Positions 1-5,801 of a stretch of DNA of 10,533 nucleotides are shown here, one piece after another (within the stretch, counting starts at the first letter, position 1; every line of letters begins with the position of its first letter). The stretch is taken from NCBI GenBank assembly GCA_004377275.1, contig SOIC01000043.1:1-10533 (forward strand). Direction: 5' to 3'. A program made the position numbers and the translations under genes. The notes beneath the pieces are model-generated. The model worked only from the letters and a program-made list of their open reading frames with translations. It ran no database searches and was not told where the DNA came from. The stretch comes from Dehalococcoidia bacterium. GTDB taxonomy: Bacteria > Chloroflexota > Dehalococcoidia > E44-bin15.

Positions 1-759
1 GTTGTGCTTTGTGGAGATGCCCTCGTTTCTGAAGATGCGCCCGATCTCATAGACCCTATCTAATCCGCCGATAATAAGCCGCTTCAGGTAAAGCTCGGTG
101 GCAATGCGCAGGTATAGGTCTTGGTCTAAAGCGTGATGATGGGTGGTGAAGGGGCGAGCCAAAGCGCCGCCAGCTACGTGATGGAGCACCGGCGTCTCCA
201 CCTCGATAAAACCGCGCCCATCTAGAAAGCGCCTCACGGCAGAAATGGCCCGGCTGCGCACCATAAATATCCAACCGATATCCTCATTGGAGATGAGGTC
301 GAGATAGCGCTGCCGATAGCGCTTCTCAACATCGGTGAGCCCGTGCCATTTCTCAGGCAGGGGCCGGAGGGACTTGGAGAGCAGGGTGAAATCGGCCACC
401 TTTAGTGTTATCTCTCCACTATGCGTCCTGAAGACCTTACCGCTTACCCCTATGATGTCTCCAACGTCGCACTGCTTGAGGAGCTCATGCTTATCCCCCA
501 GGAGGTCGCTGCGAAAATAGGTCTGGATCTTTCCTGAGGAGTCGCGGAGGTCGATGAAGGTGGCCTTCCCCATAGCGCGGCAGGCTACTATTCGCCCGGC
601 AAGGCTCACCGGCGAGTCATCGCCCCGCTTGAAGAGGGCGATGGCTTCCTTGTTAGTGTGGCTGCGATGATAACGGTGAGGATAGGGGTCGATGCCCTGG
701 CCACGCATTTTCCGGAGCTTTTCGCGTCGCTGCTCCTTTATACCGTCGATGCGAGCCAC
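1..759 (-). CDS. lysS: Lysyl-tRNA synthetase, class II, N-terminal 253 residues (cut by window edge)
   Basis: Charges tRNA-Lys with lysine in the cytoplasm. The minus-strand frame reads an N-terminal helix with GQGIDPYPHRYHRS, then an OB-fold anticodon-binding region (about residues 35-140, with SLAGRIVACRAMGKATFIDLR). The class II catalytic core follows, with RYRQRYLDLI, the motif 1 region FLDGRGFIEVETPVL, and the start of motif 2 (RVYEIGRIFRNEGISTKHN) at the cut edge. Bacterial LysS is about 500 residues, so roughly half is present. I chose the GTG at 757-759 because GGAG lies 8 nt upstream and it keeps the usual basic N-terminal helix; ATG at 706-708 is the alternative. The GTG shares one base with the greA stop (TAGTG), so translation is probably coupled and the two genes form one operon. 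Confidence 0.96.
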   Translation of the reverse strand, partial: MARIDGIKEQRREKLRKMRGQGIDPYPHRYHRSHTNKEAIALFKRGDDSPVSLAGRIVACRAMGKATFIDLRDSSGKIQTYFRSDLLGDKHELLKQCDVGDIIGVSGKVFRTHSGEITLKVADFTLLSKSLRPLPEKWHGLTDVEKRYRQRYLDLISNEDIGWIFMVRSRAISAVRRFLDGRGFIEVETPVLHHVAGGALARPFTTHHHALDQDLYLRIATELYLKRLIIGGLDRVYEIGRIFRNEGISTKHN

Positions 760-1229
760 TACTTTATCTCCAGGATCCTCAGCTTGAGCAGCCCTGCCGG
801 TGCCTCAACCTCCACCTCATCGCCCACTCGCTTGCCCAGCAAGGCTTCCCCCATCGGTGACTCGTTGGATATCCTCCACTCGCCGGGGTTAGCCTCAGCG
901 CTACCTACAATAGTATAGTGTTCCTCACTGCCGTCCTGAAGTTGCACCCTCACCTCGTTCCCCACCTCGACGAACTCCATATTAACGTCCTCGTGATGGA
1001 TAATTGTGGCATTCTTGATGATCCTCTCAATTTCGAGGATCCTCCCCTCAACAAAGCCCTGCTCGTTTTTGGCCTCCTCATACTCCGGTGAGATCACTGA
1101 GCTGCGCAATTCCTTAGCCTGCTGGATTTTATCCGCCACCTCCTGGCGGCGCACCGTACTCAGATGCTCCAGCTCCTCCTCCAGCTTTGCCAGCCCTTCC
1201 GGGGTGAGGAAAATCTCTTTCTCAGACAT
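759..1229 (-). CDS. greA: GreA/GreB-family transcription elongation factor lacking the acidic tip
   Basis: Gre factors enter the RNA polymerase secondary channel and stimulate cleavage of backtracked RNA. The product is 156 aa (family about 158): an N-terminal coiled-coil hairpin (residues 9-75) and a C-terminal FKBP-like domain with NESPMGEALLGKRVGDEVEVEAP. I chose ATG 1227-1229 because it gives the family N-terminus MSEKEIFLTPEGL and has AAGGAGGG 6 nt upstream; a longer frame to 1286 would run through the leader terminator. Odd: at the coiled-coil tip, E. coli GreA has GDLKENAEY with catalytic D41 and E44. Here an ungapped alignment gives RSSVISPEY, so both acids are lost (S43, I46), while the rest of the helix (EAKNEQGFVEGRI) is normal. 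It may therefore be a non-cleaving Gre-like factor. Operon partner of lysS. Confidence 0.93.
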   Translation of the reverse strand: MSEKEIFLTPEGLAKLEEELEHLSTVRRQEVADKIQQAKELRSSVISPEYEEAKNEQGFVEGRILEIERIIKNATIIHHEDVNMEFVEVGNEVRVQLQDGSEEHYTIVGSAEANPGEWRISNESPMGEALLGKRVGDEVEVEAPAGLLKLRILEIK

Positions 1230-1253
1230 CCTAACCCTCCTTCCACCGCTACT

Positions 1254-1284
1254 AAAAAAGACTGAAGGTCGGCGACCCTCAGTC
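1254..1284 (-). terminator. Intrinsic terminator in the greA leader (putative attenuator)
   Basis: On the minus strand, GACTGAGGGTCG and CGACCTTCAGTC (1260-1284) form a stem with one A/C mismatch, followed at once by six T (1254-1259). It lies 24 nt upstream of the greA ATG and about 15 nt downstream of the predicted start of transcription. It would therefore terminate greA's own transcript, as well as any read-through from the acetyltransferase gene. Confidence 0.8.
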
Positions 1285-1306
1285 ATATAACTCTATATTT
1301 TTACAT

Positions 1307-1335
1307 ATTATACAGGCTATCGACCTATTTGTAAA
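1307..1335 (-). promoter_or_regulatory. Sigma-70-type promoter of greA-lysS
   Basis: On the minus strand, TTTACA (1330-1335), a 17-bp spacer and a perfect TATAAT (1307-1312) put the transcription start near 1300. The leader would be about 70 nt and contains the terminator hairpin before the greA ribosome binding site. Confidence 0.82.
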
Positions 1336-1342
1336 GCCCCTT

Positions 1343-1993
1343 TTACAGCTCGCGAAGCAAACGGGTTATGCCGGGACAGCCGATTAGTGTCTCGAAATCG
1401 GGATGCCGCTTCTCATCGACGACCTTAAAGCCAGCCTTCTCGTAGGCGCGCTGCGCCGGCGTATTGCCGATGTAGAAGCTGACCTGCGCCAACTTGAAGC
1501 CCTGCTGTCGGCCCTTCCCCAGTACCGCCTCGAGTAACCTGCTGATCACACCCATCCGGCGGTAGTCCGGCAGGGTAGCAACATGCTCAACAATCCACGC
1601 CCCCTCAGCGTCATCGGGATGGCATGACATGAATGCCTCAAGGTCTTTGTTGCCAGCCGCCATGTCCTCCTCAGTTAACCCTATCTTTTGGGCTGCCGCG
1701 GCCAGAGGCCCCGCGACTGTCAATTCCCCGTTCGTCACCGGATTGTAACCTTCGAGGGCAGCGACCGGACGCCTTTCCACCTCCGCCACAAGAAACTCCG
1801 TGTAGGAACACATATGACGTGGCTCCGTTAGGGTCAGCGCCTCAAGCACGGCGAGGCATTTGTCCTCCGGCTGCGAAATAATGATGTCCCAGATCCCCAG
1901 TTCCAGATGTGACCGTCCCGCCATAAGCATAACCCATGCTAGCAAGGGCGCATCCTCGGGCCGGGCCGGTCGGATCGCTACATTTGCACTCAT
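1343..1993 (-). CDS. GNAT-family N-acetyltransferase
   Basis: A 216-aa cytoplasmic protein expected to transfer an acetyl group from acetyl-CoA to an unknown amine. It opens with the typical beta strand VAIRPARPEDAPLLAWVM. The acetyl-CoA motif A is near residues 137-158 (VATLPDYRRMGVISRLLEAV, with the R-R-x-G-x-I pyrophosphate loop at 145-150). Motif B is NTPAQRAYEKAGFKVVDEKR (177-196). The middle region (residues 75-125) is less typical and gives no substrate clue. The start is ATG 1991-1993: no Shine-Dalgarno precedes it, but a good promoter puts the transcript start about 3 nt upstream. The longer TTG start at 2032 lies inside the -35 box and is unlikely. The family is clear; the substrate is not. 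Confidence 0.88.
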   Translation of the reverse strand: MSANVAIRPARPEDAPLLAWVMLMAGRSHLELGIWDIIISQPEDKCLAVLEALTLTEPRHMCSYTEFLVAEVERRPVAALEGYNPVTNGELTVAGPLAAAAQKIGLTEEDMAAGNKDLEAFMSCHPDDAEGAWIVEHVATLPDYRRMGVISRLLEAVLGKGRQQGFKLAQVSFYIGNTPAQRAYEKAGFKVVDEKRHPDFETLIGCPGITRLLREL

Positions 1994-2002
1994 AGTGAAG
2001 CT

Positions 2003-2032
2003 ATCATATTTCGTTCCTTCACGATGTGTCAA
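2003..2032 (-). promoter_or_regulatory. Promoter of the GNAT gene, giving a nearly leaderless mRNA
   Basis: On the minus strand, a perfect TTGACA (2027-2032), an 18-bp spacer and TATGAT (2003-2008) predict initiation near A1996. That is 3 nt before the ATG at 1993. The absence of a Shine-Dalgarno sequence agrees with leaderless initiation. Confidence 0.68.
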
Positions 2033-2111
2033 GCCTCGCCAATCTATTTAACCGAGACCAGCTCCGCACCCAGCTTGAGTAGGTGCCGTCGCCTTGACTA
2101 TTGTGTGCCCC

Positions 2112-2142
2112 TTGACGGGAGCGGTATTCTTCATAGTATAAT
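2112..2142 (+). promoter_or_regulatory. Putative promoter of rsmD-coaD
   Basis: A perfect TATAAT lies at 2137-2142, with TTGACG at 2112-2117. The 19-bp spacer is longer than ideal, so the -35 assignment is weak. The gap between the divergent GNAT and rsmD genes leaves little other room for a promoter. Confidence 0.5.
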
Positions 2143-2186
2143 AATCATTGGATAGAGGAAGGGATAGAATTCAGCTGTAATTGGGA

Positions 2187-2732
2187 ATGCGCATTATAAC
2201 AGGTAAGGCGAAGGGGCAATATATTAAGTCGCCAAAGGGTGTTTCCCTCCGTCCCACCTCCGACTTAACTCGAGGAGTGCTCTTCTCTATATTGGAATCG
2301 ATGGCCACTGACTGGTCTTCCGTGCTAGACCTCTATGCAGGCACTGGGTCCATGGGTATCGAGGCGCTTAGCCGCGGTGCGGGGTGGGCTGATTTCGTTG
2401 AGCAAAATCCCAGGTGCTGCGCTACTATCAAGGAGAACCTGGCGCGTGCCAACCTGGCAACGCAAGCCCATGTCTACTGCCTGAGCGCAATTAAGGCCAT
2501 TTCCCTACTCAAGAGGAAGTATGGTATTGTATTAATGGGGCCACCCTATCGAGAACGCGCCGTTATTAAAACCATGGAGCAATTAGCGATTTCCTGCTTG
2601 GTCGGGGCGGGTTCCACCATCGTAGTGGAGCACTCTTACCGTCTACCGCTGAGTTCAGCCTATGGCAATTTCCAGCTCGCCAAGGAACGCCGGCACGGCG
2701 ATACCTGTATCTCAGTATATCAATATCAATAG
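2187..2732 (+). CDS. rsmD: 16S rRNA (guanine966-N2)-methyltransferase RsmD-like
   Basis: RsmD methylates G966 of 16S rRNA during 30S assembly, using SAM. The 181-aa product is of family length. It starts MRIITGKAKGQ, carries RPTSDLTRGVLFSIL (residues 22-36) and has SAM motif I, D48-LYAGTGSMGIEAL. The C-terminus has VEHSYRLPL and HGDTCISVY, as usual. I chose ATG 2187-2189 to match the family N-terminus; an in-frame TTG two codons earlier is possible. Odd: motif IV, normally (D/N)PPY, reads GPPY (residues 118-121), replacing the residue that contacts the target amino group. The stop TAG overlaps the AGGAGG site of coaD, so the two genes are closely coupled; rsmD-coaD is a widespread pairing. 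Confidence 0.9.
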   Translation: MRIITGKAKGQYIKSPKGVSLRPTSDLTRGVLFSILESMATDWSSVLDLYAGTGSMGIEALSRGAGWADFVEQNPRCCATIKENLARANLATQAHVYCLSAIKAISLLKRKYGIVLMGPPYRERAVIKTMEQLAISCLVGAGSTIVVEHSYRLPLSSAYGNFQLAKERRHGDTCISVYQYQ

Positions 2733-2743
2733 GAGGATTTATC

Positions 2744-3220
2744 TTGACCATTGCCATTTATCCAGGAAGTTTCGACCCGGTAACCATGGGACATGTTGAT
2801 ATTGCGGAGCGAGCAGCGGCCCTTTTCGAGCATCTGATCGTGGCAGTCTACGATGAACCATCAAAGCCTCTGCTGTTCACCACCGAAGAAAGGTTGGCGC
2901 TGATGAAAAAGGCGCTGGCTCACATTCCTAACGTTCGGGTGGAATGCTACAATGGGCTTACTGTGGAGTTCGCCCGAAAGACGAAGGCCAAGGTTCTGGT
3001 ACGTGGCCTGCGAATGAGCTCAGACTTCGAAAGGGAATTCGAGATGGCCCTCATGAACAAGAAGCTCGCTCCAGAAGTGGAACTGGTCTGCTTCATGACC
3101 AAGCTGGAGTTCCAATTCATTAGCTCAAGCCTGCTTAAGGAGGCCGCCAAGCTGGGGGGCTACATCGATGATCTAGTTCCGGAGCACGTGGCCATTGCCT
3201 TAAGAGAGAAATTACGCTGA
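2744..3220 (+). CDS. coaD: Phosphopantetheine adenylyltransferase (PPAT)
   Basis: Catalyses the fourth step of coenzyme A synthesis: ATP plus 4'-phosphopantetheine gives dephospho-CoA and pyrophosphate. The 158-aa protein matches the hexameric bacterial PPAT family along its whole length. It has IYPGSFDPVTMGHVDI with the nucleotidyltransferase TxGH motif (T14-H17), VLVRGLRMSSDFEREF (83-98), and the C-terminal ISSSLLKE signature (125-132). The start is TTG 2744-2746, with AGGAGG at 2731-2736; no ATG fits the family N-terminus. It follows rsmD by 11 nt and is almost certainly cotranscribed. Confidence 0.97.
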   Translation: MTIAIYPGSFDPVTMGHVDIAERAAALFEHLIVAVYDEPSKPLLFTTEERLALMKKALAHIPNVRVECYNGLTVEFARKTKAKVLVRGLRMSSDFEREFEMALMNKKLAPEVELVCFMTKLEFQFISSSLLKEAAKLGGYIDDLVPEHVAIALREKLR

Positions 3221-3281
3221 GGAGGTGATCAGCCAAGTAAGGATAGAGCGATCTCAAGCTATCTATAAGGAGGTATGAAAG
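3221..3281 (+). promoter_or_regulatory. coaD-ferredoxin intergenic spacer with an orphan, near-complete Shine-Dalgarno sequence
   Basis: AGGAGGTGATC (3220-3230) is complementary over 11 nt to the conserved 16S rRNA 3' tail, yet no start codon follows at 5-12 nt. A second, normally placed AAGGAGGT (3268-3274) serves the ferredoxin GTG at 3282. No terminator separates coaD and the ferredoxin gene. Confidence 0.5.
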
Positions 3282-3557
3282 GTGGCCTATAAGATTACCG
3301 ATGAGTGCATCAGTTGCGGCGCCTGCGAGGCAGAATGCAAAAACGAGGCGATTAGCGAGGGCGAGACGATCTATGTAGTCGCTGCGGATAAGTGCACCGA
3401 GTGCGTCGGCATCTCCGAGGAGTCGCGCTGTGCTGAGGTATGCCCCATCGACGATTGCTGCATCACTGACCCGGCACATAAAGAAACCAAGGAGCAACTC
3501 CTGGAGAAGTGGCGTAAGCTTCACCCAGGAGAGGAACCTGCCCCCGGCACTTATTAA
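3282..3557 (+). CDS. 2[4Fe-4S] ferredoxin, YfhL/Allochromatium (Alvin) type
   Basis: A 91-aa soluble electron carrier. The first cluster motif is C9-X2-C12-X2-C15-X3-C19. The second is C38-X2-C41-X8-C50-X3-C54-P. The widened X8 gap and the extended C-terminal helix (KETKEQLLEKWRKLHPGEE) are typical of the Alvin/YfhL class rather than clostridial ferredoxins. C59 and C60 are an extra adjacent pair beyond the eight ligands. In the first motif, the proline that often follows the fourth Cys is replaced by K20. The start is GTG 3282-3284, with AAGGAGGT 7 nt upstream; the nearby ATG at 3275 closes after five codons. It probably belongs to the rsmD-coaD transcript. The redox partner cannot be told from this context. 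Confidence 0.95.
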   Translation: MAYKITDECISCGACEAECKNEAISEGETIYVVAADKCTECVGISEESRCAEVCPIDDCCITDPAHKETKEQLLEKWRKLHPGEEPAPGTY

Positions 3558-3564
3558 CGCTACG

Positions 3565-4317
3565 CTAATATTTCCGGCGCCCCACAACCAGGGTCTGAAA
3601 GCCGATTAGAGAATTCAACCACGGATTCTCAAAGTGGTAGAGGCGTGTCTTTTTAAGAAGGGCAAGCGCTCTCATTCCGGTCCCCTTCAGCATTGGGGAG
3701 GAGGCCTGACCCAAGAAAAAAGCCTGGAACATATAAAACTGGCAACCGAAGGCAAAGCCATCCCTCACTACAAGGGTCAGACCTGCCCTCGCCACCAACC
3801 GGGAAAGCTCGAAGGTGGAGAGGCTAGCCTCGGGAGAGAAGAGAAACCTCGGGCCCAATAAAAGCTTTGTCAGAGAATGAAAAAGGGCGAATTTGTTGGG
3901 CACAGAGACGATTACCAGTCCCCCCGGTCGGCAAACCCGAGCGTGCTCCCTAACCATCTCTGCAGCGCGACCGATGGGGAAGTGCTCGATCACCCCCTCT
4001 GAGTAAACTACGTCGAAGCTCTCGTCCTTAAAGGGGAGGGAGAAGCCATTGCCCTTCATCGCCTCCACCTTTACCCCCTGTTGCTGAGAGAAGAAGGAAA
4101 GCGAGGGGAAGGCGTCATCGGCCACATCCACACCCACACATTTACAGTTCCGCTCCCTGGCGATTCGGGTGAGGATTCTGCCGCTGCCAAAGCCTATTTC
4201 CAGAACCAGCGCCTCTTTGGGAATGTATTTGCAGAAGGTTTTGTAAGCATAGGGAAAATGCCAGGTGTCACCTAAAAGCCATTCCGGTATATAAAGCCAA
4301 CTGGGCTTTTCTGACAT
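3565..4317 (-). CDS. Class I SAM-dependent methyltransferase (Methyltransf_11-like)
   Basis: A 250-aa protein with a Rossmann-like methyltransferase core in its first 150 residues. Motif I is LEIGFGSG (39-46), the acidic end of beta 2 is GVDVAD (D64), SFDVVYSEGVIEHF gives motif IV and the following helix, and RVCRPGGLVIVSVPN is the post-motif strand. The C-terminal 100 residues (FHSLTKLLLGPRFLFSP onward) are hydrophobic and aromatic and may bind a lipophilic or glycan-linked substrate; this is inference. The start is ATG 4315-4317, preceded by AAAGGGG, a modest ribosome site. Its stop lies 7 bp from that of the convergent ferredoxin gene, with no obvious terminator between them. It is probably in one transcript with the CvpA-type gene upstream (76-nt gap). 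Substrate unknown. Confidence 0.87.
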   Translation of the reverse strand: MSEKPSWLYIPEWLLGDTWHFPYAYKTFCKYIPKEALVLEIGFGSGRILTRIARERNCKCVGVDVADDAFPSLSFFSQQQGVKVEAMKGNGFSLPFKDESFDVVYSEGVIEHFPIGRAAEMVREHARVCRPGGLVIVSVPNKFALFHSLTKLLLGPRFLFSPEASLSTFELSRLVARAGLTLVVRDGFAFGCQFYMFQAFFLGQASSPMLKGTGMRALALLKKTRLYHFENPWLNSLIGFQTLVVGRRKY

Positions 4318-4393
4318 TGTGCCCCTTTACCGGTGAGGTGAATCAGCGCCGTCACTCTCCACCCCTGACCCATTAGAGCGAAAAAAGGTCGCC

Positions 4394-4900
4394 CTACGGA
4401 TTGATGATTGTGGCATTGAAGAAGTCGCGCACCGCGTCGCCGAACCCACCGGGAAGCAGGCCGAGCACCACGGGGAACCAGTCAAGAAACAATCTCGCGA
4501 TGCCTGAGTCCTGAATGAAATCTAAGCCCAACCCAAACTTAACAGATGCTGCCAGCGCCGCCCCACAGAACAGGCCACCCAATACCAGCCCGAAGAAGGC
4601 CCCACCAAGGCGATCGACCCATCCCAGGAGTATCAACCTGATAAATTTCTGTAGCACAGCGGCCAGAATAACCGACACGATAAGAACAGCGACGACGATG
4701 ATGCCATAGCCCACCCATCCCGCGTGTTCGGGGTTATCAATAGGCAGCAGCCCACCCACTGCGTCATGGTAATGCCCCGCCAAGATAATGCCAATTATGA
4801 GCCCGGCGAGGGGGGGAGCCATGCTGACGACTCCACGCCGGAAGCCCACGAATGTCGTCAGCGCCAAAACGACTATCAGGACAATATCCAACCAGTTCAT
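4394..4900 (-). CDS. CvpA-family inner membrane protein
   Basis: A 168-aa membrane protein with four likely transmembrane segments at about residues 3-20, 27-43, 62-88 and 100-120. The family signature is the opening MNWLDIVLIVVLALTTFVGFRRG followed later by WVDRLGGAFFGLVLGGLFCGA. CvpA is named for colicin V production in E. coli; its biochemical role is still unsettled and has been tied to envelope stress. The C-terminal tail after residue 125 is short and hydrophobic. The start is ATG 4898-4900, with only a weak AGGGGC site upstream. A candidate promoter lies 65 nt upstream, and the methyltransferase gene follows on the same strand. Confidence 0.88.
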   Translation of the reverse strand: MNWLDIVLIVVLALTTFVGFRRGVVSMAPPLAGLIIGIILAGHYHDAVGGLLPIDNPEHAGWVGYGIIVVAVLIVSVILAAVLQKFIRLILLGWVDRLGGAFFGLVLGGLFCGAALAASVKFGLGLDFIQDSGIARLFLDWFPVVLGLLPGGFGDAVRDFFNATIINP

Positions 4901-4963
4901 GGGCTTGCCCCTGAGTTTATTGAAGCTGTCATAAGCACCTCATCCCTCAAATCTCGCCGCTTC

Positions 4964-4993
4964 ATTTTACCATATCCGAAAGTACCAAGACAA
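4964..4993 (-). promoter_or_regulatory. Putative promoter of the cvpA-like gene
   Basis: On the minus strand, TTGTCT (4988-4993), an 18-bp spacer and TAAAAT (4964-4969) would start transcription near 4957, leaving a leader of about 57 nt. The match is moderate. Confidence 0.4.
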
Positions 4994-5064
4994 ATGTTCT
5001 CGGGTCTGATCCCATTCAAATATAGGGATAACAGCCTACTGTCATCATGAGGCACTCTTTCACT

Positions 5065-5252
5065 TGTCATTGCGAGCGCAGCGAAGTAATCTACCCGTTG
5101 CATGCCTGCCCACCGCCCCCCTGAGATTGCTTCCCCCGAGGCCGAGGCCGAGGCCGACAGGTCGGCCGACGCTTCGGCCCAGGTCGGCCGACGCTTCGAC
5201 CTAAATCGTCCGATAAATCGGACTCTCGCAAGGCGGAGGGGTCGCAATGACA
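5065..5252. repeat. 188-bp palindromic dispersed repeat (MITE/REP-like) with internal tandem repeats
   Basis: The element is bounded by perfect 11-bp inverted ends, TGTCATTGCGA (5065-5075) and TCGCAATGACA (5242-5252). Inside, AAGTAATCT (5084-5092) and AGATTGCTT (5124-5132) form a second inverted pair with one G-T wobble. The core holds three GAGGCC units (5138-5155) and two 22-bp tandem units (5159-5180 and 5181-5202, 20/22 identical), each with the palindrome GTCGGCCGAC. A small inverted repeat TCCGA/TCGGA lies near 5209-5222. I know the TCATTGCGAG...AAGCAATCT type as a widely dispersed intergenic repeat. It encodes nothing, so mobility would need a transposase supplied from elsewhere. Confidence 0.8.
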
Positions 5253-5284
5253 TGGAAAACGGACTAGCAGTAATGTGTTACTTA

Positions 5285-5301
5285 TGTACTAGACGAGTAC
5301 A
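5285..5301. promoter_or_regulatory. Palindrome upstream of the fur promoter (TGTACT-N5-AGTACA)
   Basis: A perfect 6-5-6 inverted repeat ends 5 bp before the fur -35 box. The same palindrome with 16/17 identity recurs at 9976-9992, at the same 5-bp distance from another promoter. It is probably the binding site of a dimeric regulator; the regulator is unknown. Confidence 0.6.
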
Positions 5302-5306
5302 GGGTC

Positions 5307-5335
5307 TTGCTAAGCGGGGAGTAGCCTGATATAAT
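5307..5335 (+). promoter_or_regulatory. Promoter of fur-feoA-feoB
   Basis: TTGCTA (5307-5312), a 17-bp spacer and a perfect TATAAT (5330-5335) predict a start near 5342, inside the inverted-repeat operator just downstream. Confidence 0.8.
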
Positions 5336-5339
5336 ATTA

Positions 5340-5364
5340 ATTGCAAATGCTTCTCATTTGCAAT
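5340..5364. promoter_or_regulatory. Putative Fur operator covering the transcription start
   Basis: ATTGCAAATG (5340-5349) and CATTTGCAAT (5355-5364) are perfect 10-bp inverted arms around CTTCT. The site begins 5 bp after the -10 box and covers the predicted start, as expected for a repressor. Placement before a fur-feoAB operon makes iron-dependent autorepression the natural reading. The sequence differs from the E. coli Fur box, so the identification rests on position and symmetry. Confidence 0.72.
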
Positions 5365-5386
5365 AACTTCTGAGAGGAATAGGATC

Positions 5387-5800
5387 ATGATAAAAATGCA
5401 GGAGTTAAGCGGGCAACGGGTAACCAGTCAACGAAGGTTGCTTCTCGACCTGTTACGCCATTCGGAAGGTCACCTTGATGCCGATGAGCTCTATCGCCTG
5501 GCCAAGGAGCGGGAACCGCGCATCAGCCTCTCCACGGTCTATCGCGCCCTCAGCCTGTTCAAGGAGCTGGGGCTGGTGGAGGAGCGCCATTTCGCCGAGG
5601 AGCATCACCATTATGAGGTCAAGAGGAAAAGGGAGCATCACCATTTGGTCTGCCTGGGCTGCGGCAAAGTGGTCGAGTTCCAGTCCCCCTTGACCAAGCG
5701 GATAAAGGAGGATGTGAGCCGACAAAGCGGCTTCGAGATCTTGAACGCTTCGGTTTCTCTGGAGGGCTACTGTGAGCGGTGCCGCCAGGAGAGGGGTTGA
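5387..5800 (+). CDS. fur: Fur-family metal-responsive transcriptional repressor
   Basis: A 137-aa DNA-binding repressor that uses a metal corepressor. The winged-helix domain is residues 10-78: RVTSQRRLLLDLL, then the H29-LDADELY segment, and the recognition helix STVYRALSLFKELGLVEE (49-66). The dimerisation/metal domain has H73-H75, H84-H86 and CLGCGKVVEF, with structural zinc pairs C89/C92 and C129/C132. The two HHH clusters are more His-rich than usual. The start is ATG 5387-5389 after GAGG and AGGA; ATG at 5396 is an alternative. Linkage to feoAB favours an iron sensor (Fur), though PerR or Zur cannot be excluded from sequence alone. It probably represses its own operon through the palindrome at 5340-5364. 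Confidence 0.92.
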   Translation: MIKMQELSGQRVTSQRRLLLDLLRHSEGHLDADELYRLAKEREPRISLSTVYRALSLFKELGLVEERHFAEEHHHYEVKRKREHHHLVCLGCGKVVEFQSPLTKRIKEDVSRQSGFEILNASVSLEGYCERCRQERG

Positions 5801-5801
5801 T

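Noticed and set aside
1230..1286. Upstream extension of greA to 1286
   Set aside because: It would translate the terminator hairpin; the strong ribosome site and family N-terminus lie at 1229.
1994..2032. TTG start at 2032 for the acetyltransferase
   Set aside because: The codon is part of the TTGACA -35 box, no ribosome site precedes it, and the extra 13 residues are not GNAT-like.
3225..3278. 17-codon frame from GTG after coaD, ending just before the ferredoxin start
   Set aside because: The only Shine-Dalgarno sequence touches the GTG directly, which is too close to work, and the peptide has no distinguishing feature.
4897..5253. 118-codon minus-strand frame that overlaps the cvpA start by ATGA
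   Set aside because: Most of it translates the palindromic repeat element (low-complexity ASADLSASASASGE), has no ribosome site, and contains the predicted cvpA promoter. The neat ATGA overlap is probably chance.
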